Shown here: in pieces, positions 17,191 through 26,283 of the stretch | Numbering within the stretch: position 1 is the stretch's first letter | How the letters are laid out: every line of letters begins with the position of its first letter | Origin: Planctomycetota bacterium | GTDB taxonomy: Bacteria > Planctomycetota > UBA1135 > GCA-002686595 | Direction: 5' to 3' | Assembly: GCA_016714045.1 (NCBI GenBank) | Contig: JADJNY010000001.1 | Location: forward strand, 310,001 to 374,000 | DNA length: 64,000 bases | Position numbers and translations under genes: made by a program | Notes under the pieces: model-generated | Told to the model about the DNA's origin: nothing | The model's database searches: none | What the model saw: the letters and a program-made list of their open reading frames with translations, nothing else

Positions 17191-18408
17191 TCACTCGGCC
17201 CGCGTCCACGGGAGGACGACGAGCACCCCCCCGGACTTCGCCGGCAGGCGGACGTAGGGCGTCCCGACCCGCGCCTTCTCCGGCAGCCCCTCGCGCAGGC
17301 GCTCGAGCTCGAGCCCGGCCAGGCTCTCGAGCCCTTCCAGCGCGACGACGCGCCCCGAGCGGGCCGCGATCCACTCGAAGCCCTCGGGGAGGGTCGCGGG
17401 CTCCGTCGCGAGGCGCACGAGCACGGCGCGCGGCTCGCCCGCGGGACCGAGCTCGATCGTCCCATTCGGGTCGAGCGCGAGGCCGGCGGGCTTCAACGTC
17501 TCGGTCCACGTGCGCGTGATCCGCTCGAGCTCGGGCCGGAGCGCGCTCCACGCAAGCCCGCTCGGGAGCTCGACGCGGCGCGACGCGCAGCGGGGGAGCT
17601 CCGCGTCGCGCACGCGGCCGAAGACGCGCTCGCGCTCGAGCTCGCTCCCGCGCCGATCCGCCGGCAGGAAGTACGAGTCGACGTACGTGCGCGTCGTGTC
17701 GCGAACGCGGACGGTCTCGCGGAAAGCGAGCGCGCCCGCGCGCCAGGCCTCGAACGTCGCGGGCCAACGCCGGCCGCGCTCCTCGACCCACGTGACGGCG
17801 CGGAACGCGACGACGACACGGCCCTCCGCATCGACGAGCTCCAGCTCCGTCGGCGGCGCGTCGGCGCGCGCGAGCCGGGCGCGCAGGGCGCCGAGCTCGC
17901 CGCGCGCGGCCTCGCGCACGAGGCCCTCGCCCTTCCACTCGGCGCCGTCGGGCCACAGGAAGAGCGCCGTGCGCAGCTCGAGGTCCGCGAGCACGTCGAG
18001 CCGCGGCCCGTCCGCGAGCACCGTCGACGCGCGCTCGCCCGAGGCCGAGTAGACGTCGGCGCCGAAGCGGTAGCGCAGCTCGCGCGCGCTCACCCCTTGT
18101 GCGTCCTGCGCCTGGAGCGCGAGGCGCGCGCGCGCGGGGAACGCGAAGGTCGCGACGAGCTCGTGCGGCGCGGTCTCGCGGCCCGGGAAGACGATCGTCG
18201 AGGTCGTCTCGAGCAGGCGCACTCCGCCGACCGCGACGCGCGGCGGGAGCGCGGGGCGAGCGGGCTTCGCGGGCGCGTCTTGCGCGGGCTTGTCCGGCGT
18301 GCCCGAGACGGGCGTCTGGCCCTCCGGAGCTGCGCTCTCACCCGCCGCGAGCCCGAGCGCGGCGACGAGCGCGATCGAGACGGTCTTCAGGGCAGACGCA
18401 GGGCCCAT
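17191..18408 (-). CDS. hypothetical exported protein
   Basis: A 405-residue protein with an N-terminal signal peptide (ALKTVSIALVAALGLAAGES) and a Pro/Ala-rich linker (TPDKPAQDAPAKPARPALPP). The body is mostly predicted beta-strand, with RVAVGGVRLLETTSTIVFPG, WVEERGRRWPATFEAW and RDTTRTYVDSYFLPADRRG as notable parts. I do not recognise a family; the strand-rich pattern, repeated 'R(V/T)x(D)TTRTYVDSYFLP' style and single domain suggest a periplasmic or outer-membrane-associated protein. Its first 22 bp overlap the end of the upstream HEAT-repeat lipoprotein gene, so the two are co-transcribed and likely work together. Confidence 0.66.
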   Translation of the reverse strand: MGPASALKTVSIALVAALGLAAGESAAPEGQTPVSGTPDKPAQDAPAKPARPALPPRVAVGGVRLLETTSTIVFPGRETAPHELVATFAFPARARLALQAQDAQGVSARELRYRFGADVYSASGERASTVLADGPRLDVLADLELRTALFLWPDGAEWKGEGLVREAARGELGALRARLARADAPPTELELVDAEGRVVVAFRAVTWVEERGRRWPATFEAWRAGALAFRETVRVRDTTRTYVDSYFLPADRRGSELERERVFGRVRDAELPRCASRRVELPSGLAWSALRPELERITRTWTETLKPAGLALDPNGTIELGPAGEPRAVLVRLATEPATLPEGFEWIAARSGRVVALEGLESLAGLELERLREGLPEKARVGTPYVRLPAKSGGVLVVLPWTRAE

Positions 18409-19370
18409 TCGAGCCAGTCCTTCGTGTCCTTGCCCTTGTCCATCCCGGCGAGGTGGATGAGGCTCGCGCGGATCTCCTTCTGCGCGGCGCCCTTCGACTC
18501 CTCGAGCGCGGCGACGAGCGCGCGCGCGGCCTTGCCCTTCGCGCTGGGCTCGTTGCGGCCGATGTGCGCGAGGGAGCGCGCGCTCGCCGCGGCGACCAGC
18601 GGCACGGGGTCGACGAGGTGGTCCGCGAGCGGGTCGATCGAGTCCGCGTCGACCAGGTTTCCGAGGATCAGCGCGCACTGGCTGCGCACGCCCGCTTCGT
18701 CGTCGAGGAGGCCGAGCCGCGCGGCTTCGAGCGCCGCCGGGTCCTTCGCGCCGAGGCTCGTCAGGCTCGCGAGGCAGAGCGCGGCGTTGCTGCGCAGCGT
18801 CGGATCCGGGCTCGTGCGGAGCAGCGTCGCGATGCGCTCGAGCGGCGTGTCCGCGCGCTCGAGCAGCCACAGGCCGAGCAGGGCGTTGCTCACGACGCTC
18901 GGCTCCGCATCGTCGAGCGCGGCGAGCAGCGGGCTCTGCACCTCGGCCTCGCGCGTGAAGCCGAGCGCCATCGCGGCGACGGTGCGGTTCTGCGGCGCGC
19001 CGCCCTCGAGTTGAGCGACGATCTCGGCGCGCCGGCGGTGGGCTTCGCCCTGGATCCACAGCTCGAGCTTGCGCGCCTTCTCGCGGTCCTCGCCCGACTT
19101 GCCCGACAGGTGGAGCTGGTTCCAGCGCTCGATCGCCGTGTCGATCCGCGCGAGGAGCTGACCGATCGGCTCCGGCGCGTTCGTGGCCTCGACCAGGTCC
19201 GCGATCGGCTTCTCGGGCGCGCCGTCGGAGGTGGAGCTCTTCGTCCCCGTGCCGCGGCAGCCGGGGCCGAGCGCGAACACGAGCGCGAGCCCGAAGGAGA
19301 GGCCGAGGTGGGACGCGTGGGCTCGGCGCGGCCGGTGGAGACCGGGCGCCGGCGCGGGGGACGTTCTCAT
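18387..19370 (-). CDS. HEAT-repeat lipoprotein
   Basis: A 327-residue protein. The N-terminus has a lipoprotein signal, GLSFGLALVFALGPGCRGTG, with a probable lipidation Cys. The mature part is alpha-helical with HEAT-like repeats: QNRTVAAMALGF, EPSVVSNALLGLWLLE, DPTLRSNAALCLASLT, EAGVRSQCALILGNLV and DPVPLVAAASARSLAH, each a pair of helices typical of PBS/HEAT scaffolds. Such proteins serve as binding platforms. Start MRTSPAPAPG (19370) was chosen; an extension upstream is possible but lacks signal character. It overlaps the next gene (17191-18408) by 22 bp. Confidence 0.72.
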   Translation of the reverse strand: MRTSPAPAPGLHRPRRAHASHLGLSFGLALVFALGPGCRGTGTKSSTSDGAPEKPIADLVEATNAPEPIGQLLARIDTAIERWNQLHLSGKSGEDREKARKLELWIQGEAHRRRAEIVAQLEGGAPQNRTVAAMALGFTREAEVQSPLLAALDDAEPSVVSNALLGLWLLERADTPLERIATLLRTSPDPTLRSNAALCLASLTSLGAKDPAALEAARLGLLDDEAGVRSQCALILGNLVDADSIDPLADHLVDPVPLVAAASARSLAHIGRNEPSAKGKAARALVAALEESKGAAQKEIRASLIHLAGMDKGKDTKDWLEWALRLP

Positions 19371-19483
19371 GCGGGTGGGGGACGCCGCGGGCCGAGGTTC
19401 CTTCCCGGTGCTGCGTCGGCAACAGAGTACTGTCGCCGCCCGGGCTCGTGCAGGTAGATTGCGCCTCGGGGGCACGCGGCAGC

Positions 19484-20533
19484 ATGGGAGTTCACATCCT
19501 CGACGCCATGGCTCGCGAAGGCTTCGAGGAGGTCATCGCGCTCCACGATCGTGCCACGGGGCTGCGCGGTTTCCTCGGCATCCACGACAGCTCGCGGGGC
19601 CGCGCCTTCGGCGGGATCCGACGCTGGAGCTACCTCGACGAGGACCAGGCGCTGCGCGACTGTCTGCGCCTCTCGCGCGCGATGAGCCACAAGTGCGCGC
19701 TCGCCGGCCTCGCGGTCGGCGGTGGCAAGCTCGTGCTGCTCGATCGGCCCGACCTCGACCTCCCCGGCGCGTACCGCGCCGTCGGCGACATCGTCGAGCG
19801 CCTCGCCGGCCGCTTCTACACGGGGCCGGACGTCGGTACGGGGCCGGACGAGCTCGCCGCCGTCGCGGAGCGCACGACGTTCGTCACCGACCCGGGGCCG
19901 CGCGGGCCCGGCGAGCTCTCCGAGGCGACGGCCGAGGGCGTCTTCCAAGGGCTCGCGGCCACGCTGCGGCACCTCGACGGCGAAGAGGACTGGAAGCAGC
20001 GCACCGTCGTCGTCCAGGGCCTCGGCGAGGTCGGTCGGGGGCTCGCCCAGCGGCTCGTGACGCGCGGCGCGCGCGTGCTCGCCGCCGAGGTCGACGTCGC
20101 CCGCGCGGAAGCGGTCGCCGCGGAGCTCGACGTCGAGCTGATCGATCCCGCGACCGAGTACGACCAGCGCTGCGACGTGTTCGCGCCATGCGCGCTCGGC
20201 GGGATCCTGCACGACCTGACGTTGACCCGCCTGCGCTGCCGCATCGTCGCGGGCGGCGCGAACAACGTGCTCGTGCGGCCGCTGCACGGCGACCGGCTGC
20301 ACGAGCGCGGCATCGTCTACGCGCCCGACTTCGTGATCAACGCGGGGGCGCTGATCCGCGGCGTGCTCTTCCATCTGGAAGGCCGGCGCGAGCCCGTGAC
20401 CGCGATCGGCGAGCGCATCGCTGGCGTGCTGGTCGAGGTCCTCGACCGCGCGCGCGCCGAGGACCGTCCGCCCGCGCGCGTCGCGCTCGAGGAAGCGGAA
20501 TCCCGGATCGCACGCTGGCGGGGCGAAGCGTAG
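19484..20533 (+). CDS. ldh: leucine dehydrogenase (Glu/Leu/Phe/Val dehydrogenase family)
   Basis: A 349-residue NAD-dependent amino acid dehydrogenase that interconverts branched-chain amino acids and 2-oxo acids. The N-terminal domain carries the glycine-rich substrate loop with the catalytic Lys (GLAVGGGKLVLL) and DVGTGPDELAAV with the conserved Asp. The NAD domain opens with VVVQGLGEVGRGLAQRLV (GxGxxG) and ends with GGANNVL and the 'YAPDFVINAGALI' strand seen in leucine dehydrogenases. Length fits this branch (about 350-365) rather than glutamate dehydrogenase. ATG 19484 gives MGVHILDAMAREGFEEV, the usual start; a GTG upstream is in frame but unneeded. In some bacteria this enzyme feeds branched-chain fatty acid synthesis. 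Confidence 0.92.
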   Translation: MGVHILDAMAREGFEEVIALHDRATGLRGFLGIHDSSRGRAFGGIRRWSYLDEDQALRDCLRLSRAMSHKCALAGLAVGGGKLVLLDRPDLDLPGAYRAVGDIVERLAGRFYTGPDVGTGPDELAAVAERTTFVTDPGPRGPGELSEATAEGVFQGLAATLRHLDGEEDWKQRTVVVQGLGEVGRGLAQRLVTRGARVLAAEVDVARAEAVAAELDVELIDPATEYDQRCDVFAPCALGGILHDLTLTRLRCRIVAGGANNVLVRPLHGDRLHERGIVYAPDFVINAGALIRGVLFHLEGRREPVTAIGERIAGVLVEVLDRARAEDRPPARVALEEAESRIARWRGEA

Positions 20534-20545
20534 GCTCTGCGCGCC

Positions 20546-21963
20546 ATGGGGGAGACGGGCACGGGAGACGCGTCGACGGAGCGGCCGGGACACGGCCTCG
20601 CGGGCCGTGTCCGCGCGGCGCTCCTCGGCCTCGCCCTCGCGGCGACCTGCGTCCCGCTCGGGGCGTGCCTCGGCTTCGGGGACGCGCCCGCGTCAGCACG
20701 CACGCAGGACCCGTTCGAGCACGAGGCCCCGTCGCATCGCGCGGTCGAGCCGTCGCTCGACGAAGCGCGTCGCTCCGAGCTCGGCTCCGCCGCATCACGC
20801 CCGGACGAAGCGCGGGCTTCCGCGGACGAGCTCGCGCGCGCCGAGGAGGCCGACGGCCACGAGCGCGCCGCGTCGATCGAGGCCGCGCACGTCCGCGACG
20901 AGCCGCGCGCGCTCCCGCCGACGGGCGCGGGGAACGCGAGCGAGCGCGAGGAACCGACGACCATCGCCGGCGAAGGCGGCGACGCGGGCGAGCTCGACGC
21001 CGAAGCGGGCGATGCGCCGACCACGGGCGACCTGCGCCTCGAGCGCGGCCCCGGCTCCTCTCGCTCCTGATCCCGCGCGGCGAAGAGCTCGCGTTCGAAG
21101 TCGAGATCGACCTCGGCGCGCTCGGCGAGCCGACCGTCGGCAAGGTGACGCTTTCCTCGGGCGCGGAGCCGTACATCGAGGGCCTGCCGACGCGCGGCGG
21201 TGCGACGAAGAAGAGCGGCAAGGAAGCGGGCTGGATCAAGAGCACCGCGCGCGGCAACCACCTCGGGTACGAGCTCGACCACCAGCTCTACGTGCGCCAC
21301 CTGCCGCGACCGATGCCGCGTGTGCTGCTCACGGACACGCAGAAGGGCAGCGAGAACCGCCAGCGTCGGCTGAAGCTCGGCTCGCAGGACGACAAGCTCG
21401 TCGCCATCTACGAGCACGACGGTCACTGCAAGGTGAAGGGCTGCGACCAGCGCGAGCACTTCGTCGAGTCGAAGTGGATCTGGGGCAAGCCCTACCAGTG
21501 CGAGAAGTGCAAGAAGATGGAGCACCGCATCTGGAAGGAGCCGATGTCGCGCGAGATCCCGCCTGGGACGCTCGACATGCTCTCCGCCGTCTACCTCGCG
21601 CGCACGATGGTGCGGGAGGGCCTCGACGCGGTCACGTTCCCGCTGGTCGACAAGCAGAAGCTGTGGGAGGTCGACCTCAAGCGCGGCAAGCGGACGAAGA
21701 CGATCGAGGTGCCCGCGGGGCGCTTCTCGTGCACGCAGGTGCAGCTCCTGACACGCGTGCCGGCCGGCGAGCCGAGCGACGGCGAGGGCTTCCAGGGGCT
21801 CTTCGGCATCCAGGGCACGATCCAGATCTGGGTCGAGACGACGACGGGCGTGCCGGTGCTGATCTCGGGCACGCTGCCCGTGCCGGTGCTCGGCGACCTC
21901 GACGTGCGCGTCGAGCTCGCGAAGTTCAAGGGCACGCCGGCGGGGTTCGGGCCGATCAAGTGA
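20546..21963 (+). pseudogene. DUF3108-family lipoprotein, one-base frameshift
   Basis: The frame from ATG 20546 gives a lipoprotein signal (ALLGLALAATCVPLGACLG) and an acidic Glu/Ala/Asp-rich linker up to GDLRLERGP, then stops at 21070. One frame over, without a start of its own, LLSLLIPRGEELAFEVEIDL begins a complete DUF3108 domain that ends at 21963. The length (1418 bp) is one base short of a multiple of three, so a single lost base at about 21047-21056 (ggccccgg) explains it. The DUF3108 part includes GEPTVGKVTLSSG, DMLSAVYLARTMVREGL and the paired-strand TIEVPAGRFSCTQVQL. It also has an insert with C-x4-C and C-x2-C pairs (HCKVKGCDQREHF, YQCEKCKKMEHR) that could bind zinc. Function of DUF3108 is unknown. 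Confidence 0.75.
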
Positions 21964-21999
21964 GCGCGCGCGGCGGGCTCGCGAGCGCCTCGCCCCGCG

Positions 22000-23097
22000 T
22001 TACTCGAACTCGCCCGTGACCGCCAAGGCGTTCGCGCGCACCGGGAGCGGCACGATCACCGCCGTCGCCGGGCCGTCGCCGAGGCGGAACTCGGTGCCCG
22101 CTTTCTGGTGGCGGCGCTTCACGTAGGCGAGCACGAGCCCCGTGTCGAGTACGAACGAGTACGCCCAGCTCGTCACCACGCCGAGGTCGCGCCACTCGCC
22201 CTCGTCGAGCTTCATCAAGCGCGTCCCGCGCGCGACGGGGTCGTCGTGCGCGACCTTGAGCGCGACGAGGCGCTTGTTCAGGCCGCCGTACGTGTCGATC
22301 TTCGCGACCACTTCCTGCCCGATGTAGCAGCCCTTGGTCAGGCTGAACGCGGGCTCGAGGCGCGCTTCCTGCGGGTACACGTTCTCGTCGACGTCGAGGC
22401 CGTACTCCGCGGCACCTGCCTCGACGCGCAGGATGTCGCGCACGATGCGGCCCGCAGGCACGGCGCCGGCGGCGCGGAGCGCGTTCCACAAGGCCTGCGC
22501 GTGCGCGGCGCCCGCGTCGAGCATCAGGCCGCTCGCGCCCGCGACCGCGCGCGCGCTCGCGCGGACCGTCGCGCCGTTCCACGCGATCGTCGTCCAACGG
22601 CCGGGCTCCGCGGGCACCGCCGCGCCGCAGACCGAGCGCGCGAGCTCGACCGCGCGCGGTCCGGCGAGCTCGATCGGCGCCGCGAGCTCCGTCTCGTCGG
22701 CGAACGTGACCTTCTCCGAGAAGAGGTACAGGTCGAGCGCGGCGAGGAGTGCCTTCGCCTTCGACGCGGCGATTTCGAGCTCCACTTCGCTCTCGCCGCG
22801 GCGCAGCTCGAACTCGAACAGCACCTTGCCCTTGCTCGACAAGAGGAGGTTGCGCTGCGCGCCGCCGACCGCGAGGTTGCGGACGTCGTTCGCGAGCAGG
22901 CGGTGCAGGAAGCTCGGCGCGTCCGCGCCGCGCGCGACGACGCGGGCGCGCTCCGTCGCGTCGAAGAGGACAGCGCCCTCGTTCGCGGCCCGGTATTCCG
23001 CGGGCACGTCGCCGTAGGTGAGGAGTTCGGGCGGATCGCCCTGCGTGAGGCGCGCGCCGGCGGCGCGGTGGAGGTCGAGGAGCGGGGAGCGGTTCAC
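22000..23097 (-). CDS. ygfZ: YgfZ/GcvT-domain folate-binding protein
   Basis: A 365-residue protein of the YgfZ branch of the glycine-cleavage T-protein fold. The diagnostic motif KGCYIGQEV is present at about residue 265; its Cys is the residue needed in E. coli YgfZ for repair or assembly of certain Fe-S proteins. The N-terminal GcvT-like part (VVARGADAPSFLHRLLANDV, then LFSEKVTFADETEL) binds tetrahydrofolate in relatives. It lies 36 bp from the convergent DUF3108 gene and 10 bp downstream of the N-formylglutamate amidohydrolase gene, so it is probably transcribed with the latter. Confidence 0.92.
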   Translation of the reverse strand: MNRSPLLDLHRAAGARLTQGDPPELLTYGDVPAEYRAANEGAVLFDATERARVVARGADAPSFLHRLLANDVRNLAVGGAQRNLLLSSKGKVLFEFELRRGESEVELEIAASKAKALLAALDLYLFSEKVTFADETELAAPIELAGPRAVELARSVCGAAVPAEPGRWTTIAWNGATVRASARAVAGASGLMLDAGAAHAQALWNALRAAGAVPAGRIVRDILRVEAGAAEYGLDVDENVYPQEARLEPAFSLTKGCYIGQEVVAKIDTYGGLNKRLVALKVAHDDPVARGTRLMKLDEGEWRDLGVVTSWAYSFVLDTGLVLAYVKRRHQKAGTEFRLGDGPATAVIVPLPVRANALAVTGEFE

Positions 23098-23107
23098 GCG
23101 CGGGAGT

Positions 23108-24046
23108 CTACGCGTTCACGGCGCCCGCGGCACGCGCGGCGCGGACCGCGGCGTCCGCGAGCGCGCTCGCGACGCGCTCGACCTTCGCCGGGTCGCCGCG
23201 CATCTCCTCGAAGGGCGTGAACTCGGCGACGAGCAGGTCGCGCCGCAGCTCGAGACACAGCGTGCGCGCCGGATACGCGCGCGCGAACGCGTGCGCGAGC
23301 GTGCTCGGGTGGAGCGCGTACGCGCCGTTCTCGACCACGTCGAGGCCGGCCGCGGCGAAGGCGGAGAGCGCGTGCGCGTGGAGTTCGGGCGACGCGAGGC
23401 GCGTCCCGTCCGGCGCGTCGACGATCAGGTCGACCGGCGAACGCAGCGGCCACGTGCCGACCCGGTCGGGCGCGTACGCCGCGCGCAGGTGCTCGACGAT
23501 GCGGTCGTCGACGGGCACGTCGACGCTGCGCGGCGCGTACGAGTGGACCATCAGCGCGCGGCCGCCGCGGCCGCAGACGCGTTCGAAGGCCTCGGTCACG
23601 AGCGCGCGGTAGCTCGCGTAGCGCGCGAGCAAGAGCTCGCGATCGCGCGGGTCGCGCACCCACGCGTGCAGTCCGGGCGTCATCTCGCCCGCGGCGGAGC
23701 CCTTCGCGATCGTGTCCGCGTCGATCACGCGGTTGCAGTCGACGAACGTGCGCGGGATGCGGCACCGGACGACCGCGGCGCAGCGCTCGGGCTCGGCCGC
23801 GACGTAGAGCTCGGCGACGCGCGTCGCGACCTCGGGCGCGCCGACGTCCGTGTTCACGAAGAAGAAGTCGCGCAGGTCGTCCGGGTACGTGCCGACGAGC
23901 ACGCGGCGCAACGCCGCGAAGTCCTCCGCGCGCGTCGCCCCGTGGGGGACCTCGAGCAGGAGGTCGGGCGCGCCGCTCGATCGGGCGCCCCGGTGGAGCT
24001 CGACGTCGGAGATGCCGGGGACGGACGACCAGAGGGGGGGGCGCAT
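23108..24046 (-). CDS. N-formylglutamate amidohydrolase family protein
   Basis: A 312-residue zinc-dependent amidohydrolase of the FGase fold. The motifs seen are LLLEVPHGATRAEDF near residue 30 (usual S/E-VPH-S/G-G), the conserved NTDVGAPEVATRV, IPRTFVDCNRVIDAD (usual P-R-hhhD-NR) and ALMVHSYAPRSVDVP, which carries a metal-ligand His. Classical enzymes hydrolyse N-formyl-L-glutamate at the end of histidine degradation or act on related N-formyl amino acids. No hut genes are near, so another N-acyl substrate is possible. It is the first gene of a minus-strand pair with the YgfZ-like gene. The divergent cytochrome c gene begins 148 bp away. Confidence 0.82.
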   Translation of the reverse strand: MRPPLWSSVPGISDVELHRGARSSGAPDLLLEVPHGATRAEDFAALRRVLVGTYPDDLRDFFFVNTDVGAPEVATRVAELYVAAEPERCAAVVRCRIPRTFVDCNRVIDADTIAKGSAAGEMTPGLHAWVRDPRDRELLLARYASYRALVTEAFERVCGRGGRALMVHSYAPRSVDVPVDDRIVEHLRAAYAPDRVGTWPLRSPVDLIVDAPDGTRLASPELHAHALSAFAAAGLDVVENGAYALHPSTLAHAFARAYPARTLCLELRRDLLVAEFTPFEEMRGDPAKVERVASALADAAVRAARAAGAVNA

Positions 24047-24193
24047 CCGCGCGATTCTACGCGGCGCGCCGCATCCGCGTCGTTACCGGCGCGGCCGCTC
24101 CGCGCCGAATGAACGACCCACATCGGGACGCGGCTTGACGGCCGCGCGTCGGCGCGGACACTGGCGGACTTCCGCGCTCAGCGCGGAGCGCCG

Positions 24194-25519
24194 ATGTCGA
24201 ACTCCCTCCGCGTCCTCTCGATCGCCGCCGGGCTCGCGCTCGGCCTGAACGGGTGCGGGTTCGAGACCCGCGCCGCGGACCTCCGTTACGGGACGCAGGA
24301 GAGCTCGCGCACGGCGCTCGCGGAGCACGCTGACGTGCTCGTGCGGCTCGAGACGGGCCTCGTCGAGCGCTTCGGCGAGCCCGTGGCGCCGCGCTACCCC
24401 GCGCTGGCCGCGTGGGCGGACGCGCGCTTCGACCCGGCGCAACCCGAGCGCGCCGCGGACGCGGGCGGCAGCGGGGAGCTCTCCGGCGAGGCCCTCGAAC
24501 GCGTGCGCGCCGACAACGCGAAGCGCTTCGTGCGCGAGCTCGCCGCGATCGAGCGCGGCGACTTCGACGACGTCGCCGAGCCACGCGGTCACCCCGCGCT
24601 GTTCCAGGCGTTCCGCGCGCTCGTCGCCGATCCAGCCCGGCCGCTCGAGGAGCGCCGGATCGCCGCGCGCGCGCTCTTCCTCGACTTCTACCCGACGCTG
24701 GCCGAGTCGGCCGAGCTCTACCGGATCGAGTGTCTGCACTGCCACGGCACGGCCGGCGGCGGCGATGGGCCGACGGCGAACTTCCTCGAGCCGCGCCCGC
24801 GCGACTTCCGCCGCGGGGTCTTCAAGTGGACGTCCGTGAAGGACGGCGGTCGGCCGACGCGCGCGGACCTCGTGCGCGTGCTCGAGCTCGGCGTCTACGG
24901 CACGTCCATGCCCTCGTTCCGGCGCTTGTCCGAAGCCGAACGGCAGGGGCTCGCCGACTACGCACGCTTCCTCGCCGTGCGCGGCGAGGTCGAGCGACAG
25001 GTCGTCCTCGCGTACGAAGACGAGGAGGAGCTCACGGACGCGACGTTCGACGACGCGCTCGACCTCGTGTGGGGCAAGTGGGAGAAGGCCCCGAAGCAGG
25101 TCGTCACGTGGTCCGGTCCGATCCCCGAGCCGACCCCGGAGGCGATCGCGCTCGGCGACCGGCTCTTCCACGATGCGGCGAAGGGCAACTGCTCCGCGTG
25201 TCACGGCAACGAGGGCCGTGGTGACGGCCCCGTCGCGTTCAAGATCGACGACCGCGGCCGCAAGACGGCGGCGTACCAGGACGCTTGGGGCTTCGACATC
25301 CTGCCGCGCAACCTGCGGCGCGATCCCTTCCGCGGCGGACGGCGGCCGATCGACCTCTACCGGCGCATCCACGCCGGCATCAATGGCGGTCCGATGCCCG
25401 CGATGTCGAGCAACCTGACGGCGGACGAGATCTGGGCGCTCGTCCACTACACGCGCACCCTCGCGGAGAAGGCGCTCGAGGACGAGCTCGCCGCGCGCGC
25501 CGAGCTCGGCGGGCGCTGA
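24194..25519 (+). CDS. diheme cytochrome c lipoprotein, first gene of cox operon
   Basis: A 441-residue exported cytochrome c. The N-terminus is a lipoprotein signal (RVLSIAAGLALGLNGCGF), so it should be tethered to the membrane. Two heme attachment sites are present: CLHCH near residue 180 and CSACH near residue 333. Likely Met ligands are in GTSMPSFRRLS and GGPMPAMSSNL, each about 60-70 residues after its heme site. GGGDGPTANFLEPRPRDF and GRGDGPVAFKI show that the two domains are related copies. Position just before the oxidase subunits suggests it donates electrons to the CuA site of subunit II. Confidence 0.9.
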   Translation: MSNSLRVLSIAAGLALGLNGCGFETRAADLRYGTQESSRTALAEHADVLVRLETGLVERFGEPVAPRYPALAAWADARFDPAQPERAADAGGSGELSGEALERVRADNAKRFVRELAAIERGDFDDVAEPRGHPALFQAFRALVADPARPLEERRIAARALFLDFYPTLAESAELYRIECLHCHGTAGGGDGPTANFLEPRPRDFRRGVFKWTSVKDGGRPTRADLVRVLELGVYGTSMPSFRRLSEAERQGLADYARFLAVRGEVERQVVLAYEDEEELTDATFDDALDLVWGKWEKAPKQVVTWSGPIPEPTPEAIALGDRLFHDAAKGNCSACHGNEGRGDGPVAFKIDDRGRKTAAYQDAWGFDILPRNLRRDPFRGGRRPIDLYRRIHAGINGGPMPAMSSNLTADEIWALVHYTRTLAEKALEDELAARAELGGR

Positions 25520-25524
25520 CCGGC

Positions 25525-26283
25525 ATGCGGCGGCTCACGGTGCTCCTGATCGTGTTGCTCGCCGCGGCGTGCGTGTGGAGCTTCGTGGTCGCGCGCGAGC
25601 ACGGCTGGTGGTTCCCGCGCAACGTCTCCGCGTTCGGCGAGCGCATCGACCACTTGTTCGAGCTGATCACGTGGATCGCCGGCGCCGTGCTCGTGATCGT
25701 GTTCCTGCTGCTCGCCCTCGTGGTGTGGCGGGGAGCGCGCGCGGGACGCGCCGAGCGCGCGCACGGCGACACGCGGCTCGAGGTCGCGTGGACGGTGCTG
25801 CCCGCGGGCGTGCTCGTGTTCCTCGCGTACGACCAGCTGGACGAGTGGCGCGAGCTCAAGTACGCGGGCTCGCGGCCGAACGTACCCGTCACGGCGCGCG
25901 TCGTCGCGAGCCAGTTCGACTGGCACTTCGTGTACCCGGGCCGCGACGGACGCTTCGACACGCTGGACGACCTGGAGACCGCGTACGAGCTCAGCGTGCC
26001 CGAGGACGAGCCCGTCGTGCTCGAGCTCGTCTCCCGCGACGTCATCCACTCGTTCTTCGTGCCCGCGCTGCGCGTCAAGCAGGACGTCGTGCCCGGCATG
26101 CGGCCCGTGATCTGGTTCGAGGCGCGCGAGAGCGGCGCGTACGAGATCGTGTGCGCGGAGCTCTGCGGGTGGGGGCACTACAAGATGGCGGGCGAGCTCG
26201 CCGTGCTCCCGCGGGCGCGGTTCGACGCGCGCCTCGTCGAGCTCGAGCGCGAGTTCGCGTCGAACGGCGAGGCCGCGCGATGA
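25525..26283 (+). CDS. coxB: cytochrome c oxidase subunit II
   Basis: A 252-residue subunit II. Two N-terminal membrane helices (LTVLLIVLLAAACVWSF and ITWIAGAVLVIVFLLLALVV) anchor a periplasmic cupredoxin domain. The CuA site is complete: His in VIHSFFVPALRVKQDV (about residue 174), then C210-x3-C214-x3-H218-x2-M221 in CAELCGWGHYKM, with the Glu between the Cys residues. SQFDWHFVYPG is the aromatic patch that passes electrons from cytochrome c. It accepts electrons and hands them to heme a in subunit I. It follows the cytochrome c gene after 5 bp; its stop overlaps the coxA ATG (ATGA). Confidence 0.95.
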   Translation: MRRLTVLLIVLLAAACVWSFVVAREHGWWFPRNVSAFGERIDHLFELITWIAGAVLVIVFLLLALVVWRGARAGRAERAHGDTRLEVAWTVLPAGVLVFLAYDQLDEWRELKYAGSRPNVPVTARVVASQFDWHFVYPGRDGRFDTLDDLETAYELSVPEDEPVVLELVSRDVIHSFFVPALRVKQDVVPGMRPVIWFEARESGAYEIVCAELCGWGHYKMAGELAVLPRARFDARLVELEREFASNGEAAR

